Assembly (NCBI GenBank): GCA_046706345.1
Contig: JBJKPL010000083.1
Location: forward strand, 1-14,254
Direction of reading: 5' to 3'
Length of the DNA stretch: 14,254 nucleotides
DNA from: Sulfidibacterium sp046706345
GTDB lineage: Bacteria > Bacteroidota > Bacteroidia > Bacteroidales > F082
The notes beneath the pieces were generated by a model. That model saw nothing but the letters and a program-made list of their open reading frames with translations, was not told the DNA's origin and did not search any database. The translations under genes and the position numbers were made by a program. Positions 1 through 7,500 of the stretch are shown here, in pieces (the first letter of the stretch is position 1; the number at the start of each line of letters is the position of its first letter).

Positions 1-993
1 TTTTTCTCCCAATCCATTTCGTATATGTTCCAGGTCGCAACCCCACTGAGTTCTCAACGAAGTCATCACATATTCATTATAGCGCTGTTCCGGTGTAAGA
101 ATTTCCTTTTCCAGCACTATTTTGTCCACGGTATCTGATTCGGTATATTGTTTCATGTTTTTCACATTCCACTGGCGTGACGTTCCATTAAAAGAATGTG
201 CCGAAGGTCCCAGTCCCAGATAATTTCCACCCAGCCAGTAAATGGAATTGTGTTTGGAATAATTTCCCGGAAGGGCAAAATTGGATATTTCATAATGAAC
301 ATATCCATGGTTTTTGGTTTCTTCCAGCAGGATTTCAAAATGATTGGCTTGCTGATACTCGTCGGTATTTTTTCTTTTTTCTTGATTGATAAGCACTTCC
401 AGTGTGGTTTTAGGCTCAACGGTTAACGCATAAGAAGAAAGATGCGGTATTTCGTAACCAAAGAAAATCTCCAGGTTTTTTCTCCATTTTTCTTCTGTCA
501 GGGTTGGAATTCCGTAAATCAAATCCATGTTCAGATTATGGAAACCTGCTTTCTTGGCATTTTCCAACACAAGGCGTGCTTTCGCTCCGTCATGGTTGCG
601 GTGCAGATATTCCAAATCATCATCAAAGAAACTTTGAATGCCGATACTGAATCGGTTGACCGGTGTGTTTTGCTTCAGTGTTTGCAAATATTCCGGTATT
701 AAATCTTCGGGATTGGCTTCCAGCGTAATTTCTGCTTCCGGATTTACATCAAATAATTTGTGAATCCTTTCCAATATGAGGACAATCTCTTCAACGGGTA
801 ACGACGATGGTGTACCTCCACCGAAATAAATGGTATCGACGCGTTCGTTTTCCAGATAATCTTTTCTCAGTTCCATTTCGCGCAACAGCGCATCGGTATA
901 TTGATCTTTAAATTTATTGGACGCCAACACGTAGAAATTGCAGTAGTAGCATTTTTGCCTGCAAAAAGGAATGTGAATATAAATTCCTGCCAT
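1..993 (-). CDS. hemW: HemW-like radical SAM haem chaperone (3' end outside window)
   Basis: The frame is open from an ATG at 993 to the window edge and gives 331 residues without the C-terminus; complete HemW proteins are usually about 370-400 residues. Seen: a CxxxCxxC motif with C11, C15 and C18 for the radical SAM [4Fe-4S] cluster, a GGGTPS stretch at residues 58-63 (SAM binding), a YEISNFA segment, and HNSIYW at residues 248-253. The HNxxYW motif separates HemW from true coproporphyrinogen dehydrogenase HemN. Known of the family: HemW binds haem and delivers it to haem proteins; older annotations call it oxygen-independent coproporphyrinogen III oxidase. It should be cytoplasmic. The start lies only 4 bases after the stop of the upstream sensor kinase, so the two are almost certainly co-transcribed and perhaps translationally coupled. 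No frameshift was found when the whole stretch was translated by hand. Confidence 0.93.
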   Translation of the reverse strand, partial: MAGIYIHIPFCRQKCYYCNFYVLASNKFKDQYTDALLREMELRKDYLENERVDTIYFGGGTPSSLPVEEIVLILERIHKLFDVNPEAEITLEANPEDLIPEYLQTLKQNTPVNRFSIGIQSFFDDDLEYLHRNHDGAKARLVLENAKKAGFHNLNMDLIYGIPTLTEEKWRKNLEIFFGYEIPHLSSYALTVEPKTTLEVLINQEKRKNTDEYQQANHFEILLEETKNHGYVHYEISNFALPGNYSKHNSIYWLGGNYLGLGPSAHSFNGTSRQWNVKNMKQYTESDTVDKIVLEKEILTPEQRYNEYVMTSLRTQWGCDLEHIRNGLGEK

Positions 994-997
994 ACAA

Positions 998-2518
998 TTA
1001 GATATCTTTCTTTAGAATGATGCGGAACGTGGTTCCTTTCGACGAAGTGTTTTTAATAAAAATTTTTCCATTGTGATATTCCTGAATGATCCGTTTGGCC
1101 AGGGTAAGGCCCAGGCCCCAGCCGCGTTTTTTGCTGGTGTAGCCGGGATTAAAAATGGATTTTTGTGCAGAAACGGAAACCCCTTTTCCTGTGTCGGTCA
1201 CATCCACAATGACATGTTTGTTTTCTTCCAGCAGGTCGATGGTGATGGTGCCCTTGCCACTCATGGCATCGATGGCATTTTTGATCAGATTTTCCATCAC
1301 CCAGCTGAAGAGTGAGGCATTGACCGGCAGGATGATCTCCCGTTCTTTTGGGAAGGTAAGCTGGTATTTGACTTTACTGGGAGTTCGTGGCTGCAGGTAT
1401 TCGATGGTCTCGTAAAGGATCCGGGTGAGATTTTCTTCATCCAGATTTGGGGTAGATCCGATTTTCGAAAACCGCTCCGTGATGACTTCCAGCCGGCGGA
1501 CATCTTTGGTGATCTCCTCGGAAGCCTGATCCACATTGTTCCTGTCCATTTTCATCAGTTCCGCCCAGGCCAGGATCGACGACAACGGGGTGCCGATCTG
1601 GTGTGCGGTTTCCTTGGCCATGCCGACCCAGACCTGGTTTTGTTCCGATCGACGCGAAGCGCTGAACAGCAAATAGGCGATCATCAGGAAAAAACCGATC
1701 ACCAGGATCTGGACCAGGGGAAACCATTTCATTTTGGTCAGCAGCTCCGAGCTTTTGTAAAAGATGTACACCCTTCCGATATCCGAAAAGCTGATCTCGA
1801 TGGGCGGGTTTTGCGCTTTCATTTCTTTCAGCGTTTTCGCGGCATACACCGGATCGCCCATGCGGGCCGTATTGAGATTTCCGAAGGTGATGATCTGCCG
1901 TTTGGTACTGTCGGTGATGATCACCGGCACACTGGCAGAATTCGCTGCGACTTCTGTCATGAACGTGGAAACAAAATCATGAAGAACACTTTGCAGTTGA
2001 TTGTAAAATAATGAATTACGATAATAAACCTTGATATCCAGCATTGGAATATTAAACGGCGGATAAACGGAAAACGACTGTTTGATTTTTCCCCGGAAGT
2101 ATTTTACGGAGTCTTCGTCTGGATACAAATTCCGGGAACCGGTGATCTTTCCGCTGGGATCCACCAGCACCACGGGAATGTTGTCGTTTTGATCCAGGAT
2201 CTTGAGGTAAAAATTAAGGTCCTGGGTGTTGCTGTCACTGAGCAATCCTTTTTTGTTGAGCAAGCGCTTGTAGACATCCGCCAGCAGCTCCACCTTTTGT
2301 TTCTCGGACTCACGCAGCTGTTTAAACAACATGTCGGTATATTTCACCAGCCTGACTTTGCGGTGCACGGTTCGGGCCCACAGCTTCACATTGTCCCGCT
2401 CGTTTTTGGCGAACTCGTTTACCAGCTGGTTGGTAAAAAACAAAGACGCGGCGATGATCAGAATCCCCAGGATGGCCAAAAAGACCTTCCACCGCGTTTT
2501 CTTGGAGTAGAATTCCAC
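998..2518 (-). CDS. Membrane-bound sensor histidine kinase, orphan
   Basis: Predicted 506-residue sensor kinase from a GTG start. Seen: a membrane segment near residues 12-32, an extracytoplasmic region of about 230 residues with no domain I recognise, and a second membrane segment near 267-290. The H-box follows directly, with phospho-acceptor H306 in AHQIGTPLSS. The ATP-binding domain has an N-box (NLIKNAID, N414), a G1 box (DTGKGV from D442) and a G2 box (GWGLGL, 466-471). There is no obvious HAMP or PAS domain between the second membrane segment and the H-box. Known: such kinases autophosphorylate and pass phosphate to a response regulator; none is encoded here, so the partner is elsewhere. 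The gene lies 57 bases after ispG and 4 bases before hemW, which suggests one operon. The start is uncertain because an in-frame ATT at 2542 has a better-placed ribosome binding site. Confidence 0.9.
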   Translation of the reverse strand: MEFYSKKTRWKVFLAILGILIIAASLFFTNQLVNEFAKNERDNVKLWARTVHRKVRLVKYTDMLFKQLRESEKQKVELLADVYKRLLNKKGLLSDSNTQDLNFYLKILDQNDNIPVVLVDPSGKITGSRNLYPDEDSVKYFRGKIKQSFSVYPPFNIPMLDIKVYYRNSLFYNQLQSVLHDFVSTFMTEVAANSASVPVIITDSTKRQIITFGNLNTARMGDPVYAAKTLKEMKAQNPPIEISFSDIGRVYIFYKSSELLTKMKWFPLVQILVIGFFLMIAYLLFSASRRSEQNQVWVGMAKETAHQIGTPLSSILAWAELMKMDRNNVDQASEEITKDVRRLEVITERFSKIGSTPNLDEENLTRILYETIEYLQPRTPSKVKYQLTFPKEREIILPVNASLFSWVMENLIKNAIDAMSGKGTITIDLLEENKHVIVDVTDTGKGVSVSAQKSIFNPGYTSKKRGWGLGLTLAKRIIQEYHNGKIFIKNTSSKGTTFRIILKKDI

Positions 2519-2547
2519 GTTGTTCAGATTTTCTTCAAAAATACAAA

Positions 2548-2553
2548 CTCCTT
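2548..2553 (-). promoter_or_regulatory. Shine-Dalgarno-like AAGGAG upstream of the kinase gene
   Basis: AAGGAG lies 29 bases before the GTG at 2518, too far to serve it directly. It is 5 bases before an in-frame ATT at 2542, which would add 8 residues, and 9 bases before an out-of-frame TTG at 2538 that opens a 4-codon frame ending just before the GTG. Either an unusual start or re-initiation would explain its position. It could also be chance. Next to it TATTTTTG (2536-2543) resembles a -7 box, but the -33 match is weak. Confidence 0.35.
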
Positions 2554-2575
2554 GTGAAACAAGATATTGTTTGTT

Positions 2576-3964
2576 TTACGAAAATTTTTCGCTTTCGCGC
2601 GATGAAGATCCCGGGTCGATGAGTTGTTCCAGCCGGAGTACCGCTTCATCCAGTGTCAGATTTTTTAGCACCGGTTCCGATCCTTTGTAAACGGTTACTT
2701 TTCCAGATCCGGCCCCCATCAGTCCAAAATCAGCATCCGCAATTTCGCCGGGGCCGTTCACTATGCAGCCCATGACGGCGATTTTCAGACCCTGTCTGTC
2801 TCCCAGGCGGGCTTTTACTTTTTCCAGTACCGATTCGATATCGAAAAGCGTCCTGCCGCAGGAAGGACAGGCCACGAATTCGGTTTTGGAATAACGGATT
2901 CCCAGGGCCTGAAGGATTTCCAACGAAAGTTCTTCGAGCCGGTCAGGTGTACTTGCCGTTCCGTTTTCAAGTCGTATGTCTTTGATATGATGATACGAAA
3001 GGTGCCCGGCAGCGTCCGCGGCAGCGCGTATCATCAGTTCTTCCTGAGGGAGGTTGTCGTACGAAAGTTTCAGGATTTGATGCCCTGCCGAAAGCGGATC
3101 CGTGTAAGTTTGATGACCTCTTCCGTAAATGGTGACCAGTTTTTTGGCAAAGGGAATTTCCCTTTCGGGAGCTTCGGTCAGCGAGACGCGGAGGGTATCG
3201 CCGATGCCGGCTGCGAGCAGACTGCCGATGCCGGCAGCTGACTTGATCCGGGCCTCCTCTCCGTTTCCTGCTTCCGTCACACCCAGGTGGATAATATCAT
3301 GATAATCCGCTTCCTGAAAGCGTTCGATCAATAATTTGTTGGCGGCGATCATGGTGGGCACATGGCTGGCTTTTAACGAGATCACCAGCTTTTCAAATGC
3401 TGCCTGGTGACAGATTTCCGTGAATTCCATGGCGGCAGCCACCATGCCTTCGGGCGTATTGCCGTAGCGGAACAGGATCCGGTCCGAAAGGGAGCCGTGG
3501 TTGATACCGATCCTGAGTGCCGTTTCATGCCTTTTGCAGATTTCCAGCAGGGGCAGCAGCTTTTCCTCGGCTTGTCCCAGCTCGTCCCGGTATTGTTGTT
3601 CCGTGTACTTTTTATTTTGATGATGAGATCCCGCGTAGTTACCCGGGTTGATGCGCACTTTTTCCACGATCTGTGCGGCTATTTCCGCCGCTTCGGGTTG
3701 AAAATGGATGTCTGCGATCAACGGAATGGTAATGCCTCGTTGTCGCAAGGCGGCTTTGATGCGGGCCAGGTTTTCGGCTTCGCGGCGGTTGGCGGCCGTG
3801 ATGCGGACCAGCTCACTACCCGCTTCGACCAGCCGGATCACCTGCTCCACGGTGGCTTGCGTATCCAGGGTGGGCGTGTTCGTCATACTTTGGATCCGGA
3901 CAGGATGGCGTCCGCCCAGAAGGAGATTTCCGATTTGAATTTCGTGGCTGAGGTAGTCGGGCAT
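2576..3964 (-). CDS. ispG: 4-hydroxy-3-methylbut-2-enyl diphosphate synthase (IspG/GcpE), compact long-type form
   Basis: This 462-residue enzyme catalyses the penultimate step of the MEP pathway, reducing MEcPP to HMBPP with a [4Fe-4S] cluster. Seen: an N-terminal TIM-barrel domain (IADIHFQPE, VRINPGNY, IGINHGSLSDR, LGVTEAGNGEEARIKSAAGIG) and a C-terminal cluster domain with C366 and C369 in ACPSCGRT, C400 in GCIVNGPGE, and E407 at the position of the conserved catalytic glutamate. Sequence details match the long type of plants, chlamydiae and Bacteroidota rather than the E. coli type of about 372 residues. However, the insert between barrel and cluster domains is only about 75 residues, much shorter than the usual roughly 250 or more. 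The ATG at 3964 fits the -7 box 20 bases upstream. It is the first gene of the probable ispG-kinase-hemW unit. Confidence 0.95.
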   Translation of the reverse strand: MPDYLSHEIQIGNLLLGGRHPVRIQSMTNTPTLDTQATVEQVIRLVEAGSELVRITAANRREAENLARIKAALRQRGITIPLIADIHFQPEAAEIAAQIVEKVRINPGNYAGSHHQNKKYTEQQYRDELGQAEEKLLPLLEICKRHETALRIGINHGSLSDRILFRYGNTPEGMVAAAMEFTEICHQAAFEKLVISLKASHVPTMIAANKLLIERFQEADYHDIIHLGVTEAGNGEEARIKSAAGIGSLLAAGIGDTLRVSLTEAPEREIPFAKKLVTIYGRGHQTYTDPLSAGHQILKLSYDNLPQEELMIRAAADAAGHLSYHHIKDIRLENGTASTPDRLEELSLEILQALGIRYSKTEFVACPSCGRTLFDIESVLEKVKARLGDRQGLKIAVMGCIVNGPGEIADADFGLMGAGSGKVTVYKGSEPVLKNLTLDEAVLRLEQLIDPGSSSRESEKFS

Positions 3965-3984
3965 GCGTTGTAAAAGATAGGGGG

Positions 3985-3992
3985 CAAAGATA
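3985..3992 (-). promoter_or_regulatory. -7 promoter box for ispG (TATCTTTG)
   Basis: TATCTTTG is an exact match to the Bacteroidota -7 consensus TAnnTTTG, 20 bases before the ispG start codon. No good TTTG -33 element is visible at the expected distance. It probably drives the ispG-kinase-hemW unit. Confidence 0.6.
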
Positions 3993-4045
3993 CGAAACTA
4001 AAACGTGGACCTTTCGTGGCTCCGTTAAAATAGGTTTTTAAGGCG

Positions 4046-4076
4046 TTGCAGTTGGTCTTGAAATTTTATAATTTTG
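4046..4076 (+). promoter_or_regulatory. Promoter for ridA (TTG, 20 bases, TAATTTTG)
   Basis: TAATTTTG at 4069-4076 matches the Bacteroidota -7 consensus. A TTG at 4046-4048 lies 20 bases upstream at the -33 position. Transcription would start near 4083, giving a leader of about 10 bases before the ATG at 4093. The upstream sequence is shared with the divergent ispG promoter. Confidence 0.6.
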
Positions 4077-4092
4077 AGAAAAACAATTCAAC

Positions 4093-4476
4093 ATGAAAAA
4101 GGTCATCTACACAAAAAAAGCACCTGCTGCCGTGGGGCCTTACAGTCAGGCTGTAGAGGTGAACGGGATGCTCTTTATTTCGGGACAGGTTGCCCTTGAT
4201 CCGGAAACGGGATCGCTTGTCGAGGGCGGGATCAGGGAACAAACCCGGCAGGTGATGGAAAACATCCGGGCGATTCTGGACGAGGCGGGTTATTATTTTT
4301 CCGATGTGGTGAAATCGACCTGCCTGTTAAGCGATATCTCCAATTTTGCCGCCATGAATGAAATTTATGGCCGATACTATCTTCAAAACCCGCCGGCGCG
4401 TGCGGCCTTTGCGGTGAAAGACCTTCCCCTGGGCGCCCTCGTGGAAATAGAAACCATTGCAGTGAAAAAGATTTAA
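4093..4476 (+). CDS. ridA: RidA family enamine/imine deaminase
   Basis: The 127-residue protein has the usual length of the RidA (YjgF/YER057c/UK114) family. Seen: AVGPYSQAV with Y17, LFISGQVALDP, the NPPARAAF segment with R103, and VEIETIAV with E120. Y17, R103 and E120 match the positions that mark the deaminase-active RidA subgroup, where the arginine holds the substrate carboxylate. Known: RidA trimers hydrolyse 2-aminoacrylate and other enamine/imine intermediates released by PLP enzymes such as serine/threonine dehydratase, protecting PLP enzymes from damage. It should be cytoplasmic. The gene stands alone between its own promoter and a strong terminator, and converges on the giant PLP-domain gene. 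A functional link with that neighbour is possible but not shown by the layout. Confidence 0.94.
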   Translation: MKKVIYTKKAPAAVGPYSQAVEVNGMLFISGQVALDPETGSLVEGGIREQTRQVMENIRAILDEAGYYFSDVVKSTCLLSDISNFAAMNEIYGRYYLQNPPARAAFAVKDLPLGALVEIETIAVKKI

Positions 4477-4484
4477 TGTAAAAC

Positions 4485-4515
4485 ACAAAAGCAGGATCCA
4501 TGATCCTGCTTTTGT
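4485..4515. terminator. Bidirectional terminator hairpin between ridA and the giant gene
   Basis: A 14-bp perfect stem (4485-4498 with 4502-4515) encloses a 3-base loop. The GC-rich core AGCAGGATC is flanked by A on the left and T on the right, so either strand gives a hairpin followed by a T-rich tract. It lies 8 bases after the ridA stop and 25 bases beyond the stop of the convergent gene, so it probably serves both. Confidence 0.85.
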
Positions 4516-4540
4516 TGTCTTATGAAGCTTCTGAAAAGAG

Positions 4541-7500
4541 TTATTTCTCTTTCTTCTTCAGAATTTCCAGGGCCACGGATTTGGCGGCCGCCAGCGTTTC
4601 GCGGTCGAGTTTGTGCATCAACACACCCTGGGTGAGGTCCTGGGGCAGAATGTTGCCGTTCATCAGCACCAACTGCAGGATGATGTTGTTCACCACCGTC
4701 TCCTGGCCGTAGTTGCCGGCGACAAACACCTGGCCGGCGTATTGCTGGAAAGTATTCACCAGCACCTCCATATGCGGCAGGTGCATCAGCTGCTCGTGGG
4801 TTTCGCTCATGCCCGAGATCTCCCGGTTCAAATTGGGCGTCACCAGCAGGGGTTGGAATTTCTGACTAACCGGGATCCGCGTTTTCATCCGCGAAAGGTC
4901 GATGGGCACCCCGGGTTTGTCGATCCGGTACAACGGCGCTTTCTTCATCTCTTCCATCTGCCACAACCAGAAGTTGTAACGGTCGATCTCGGCGTTGCCG
5001 CCCCGGTTTCCGAAAGCAGCCGCATAGGTCTGACGGATCAGGCTCTTGACCTTGTTTTTGTTTTCGTTGATGTCGGGACGGGCATTGCGGACTTCGCGGA
5101 TCAGACGCCGCATGTCTTCCGCCGCGATCTGCGGTCCGGTGATCTCCTTGCCTTTGCGACCCAGGTCGGTGGAAAGAATGCCCAGCTGGATCTTCTTTCC
5201 CGACGCATTTTTCAACACCTCGATCATGTGTTTCTTGCTTTCGAATTCACCAACCTCGGCCACGAAGGGCTGTCCCGATGGCGTACTGGCCAGCGAGTCG
5301 AACAGGGTGTTGAAGAGGTTACGGTCGATAAGCCGTTGTTTTTCGTTCTCCTCATTTTCTTCTTCCCCTTCGGACAACGTAGCCACAAAGCGGTTTTTGA
5401 TGATGTCGAACGACACTTTCCGGATGGTCCACGTCTTGTCTTCTTCCGTGAGGGTTTTGCCCACAAAGATCTTGTCCACGATCTCTTCCAGGTTGATGAG
5501 TTCGATCATCTTGTAGGAAGAGCACAGATAGAACCGGTGGCTATAAGCATCGTATTCCCAGTCGAGGACATCGTCGATATACGCCCCGTGCTGGTCGATG
5601 ACTTCCACTATGTTCTTGTCTCCGGTATAGCGCAACAGGGTCCGCTGGAAATTGGGATTGTCACCGCTGGTGGCTTTCTCTTTCCGCTCGCCGTGCGAGT
5701 TACGGTACAGGATGAAGTTTTCCGGATTTTCGTAACGGGTGATCCCGGCTTCTTCACGGGCAAAGTTGCTGGCGGTAAGCATGATGTCGATCTTGAAAGG
5801 CATCGAAACATCGCAAAGACCGCTGATGGTGCTGCGCGAGTTCAGGTCTTCCACATTTGAGTCGGAAGCACTTTCAAACAAGGTATAATAGTATTTGATG
5901 TAATCCGGGTCGAAGTCGGTCACACGACTGAAGTCACCTTCTTCGGTGCCGATCCCGTAAAGGTTGCCTTCGGCATCGGGGAAGAGGTGCAGCATATCGC
6001 CGGCGATCATCTTCAGCGACCGGACGCCGGTGAGGTTTTGTTTCATCCATTTCAGCATCATGGCGGCCAGCATTTCGGATTTTCCCACACCGCTGTCACC
6101 ACTGATCTGGACGACAAACACGGCGCCGTCTTCTTCTTCCACGGCAAACAGGGATCCGTGGATGGGCACGCCGCCCATTTCCTTCACCTTTTCATTCATC
6201 ACCGTCAGACGGGGTTTCTTGATGTTCCCGAAATAATCGGCTTCTTTACGCAACGGTGTGATGATGGTTTTGATGTTCCCGTTGGGTCCCGGAATATCGA
6301 AATAACCGGCCTGCGGGAACGAGATCAGCTTCTCGGGGAAGCCGTAAAAACAGATCATGTCCGGAACGAAATTTTGAACGTCTTTCAGGCTCACTTCCTG
6401 TTTTTCCAGCAACCGGAAGTTGTCGGCCATATATTTCATGTAGGTTTTGTGAAATACGTACAACTCGTTCAGCAGCCCGCCGTTGAACATCTTGCAACGG
6501 TAATCACCGGCATCCATGTTTCCGATAAAGTTGCGGACACGGTTCACAAAAAACGATGGCATCGGCCTCGTATCCAGCAGCTTGATGTATTCGTTGGAAT
6601 TGGTTTTGGCCAGAGCCGCCATTTTTTCTTTTTTCTCCTGGGGATCGGCCAGCCGGTCCACGCGGTGGAACGGAAATTCCCGTTTCTTCGAGTCGGTGGC
6701 GATTCGGGTGTGGGTCTGCACATTTTGTTCCGTGCCGATCACCCCGCTGCGCGACAACAGCGACGGGATCCATTCCAGGTCTTTCATCTTGTTTTTGATG
6801 ATCACATGCTCTTTGGTGTCGAAGTTCTCGAACACACTGATGCCGTGTTGGACCATTTCGTTGATGAAAGAATTCTGCTGCAGGAACAAGGCATCCGAAA
6901 ACCGCATCACGGAATGGACATAGGGATAATAATGCTCGTTGGCCCGTGTGGTGTTCATCAGTTGAATGAGGAAAAGCACAAACCGGCGCACCTCATTATG
7001 GACTTTTTCTGCGGGGATGGTGCTGTGGGCAACCTGAGCCACCTGCTCCCACAACAGGTTCCATTGTCCAGGAAGGGCATGATAGAGAAAATCGCCAATC
7101 ACGGCTTCTGCTTCACGGTCGTCGAGTTTTTCCAGTTCTCCTTCGAAGCTACCCAGCAACTGGTTCAGGCTGGTTTTGAATCCGCTTTTTTCCTTGAGCA
7201 GATACAACAGGGCAATGCGGTCCGAAGCACTCTTTTCCTCGTCGTTTACGGCCTGGATGATGCGCCGGGTAAGATCTCCCTGGAGCTTTTTCCCAAGGTC
7301 CAGTTTTTCTTTTTCAAACCCGCAGTACAGGCTGTCGGTAAAGGATTTTACCGACCGTTCCAGGTCGATATCCGACAGGCTGATGCCGATGATCTCCTCG
7401 AATTTCTCTGCCGTTTTCGACATTACTTCCTTCAGCGAGGGCGTGGAAGGATTGTTCTCGAAAGGCAGGTTGAAATGCAGCAGCAGCTCGCGGATGAATT

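Noticed and set aside
3965..4092. Possible small RNA or leader gene in the ispG-ridA spacer
   Set aside because: The spacer is fully explained by two divergent promoters, and no stable hairpin or conserved RNA motif is visible.
4613..5860. Plus-strand open frame of 415 codons opposite the C-terminal part of the giant gene
   Set aside because: The minus strand here encodes the region after the P-loop in one intact frame; the plus frame has no family features.
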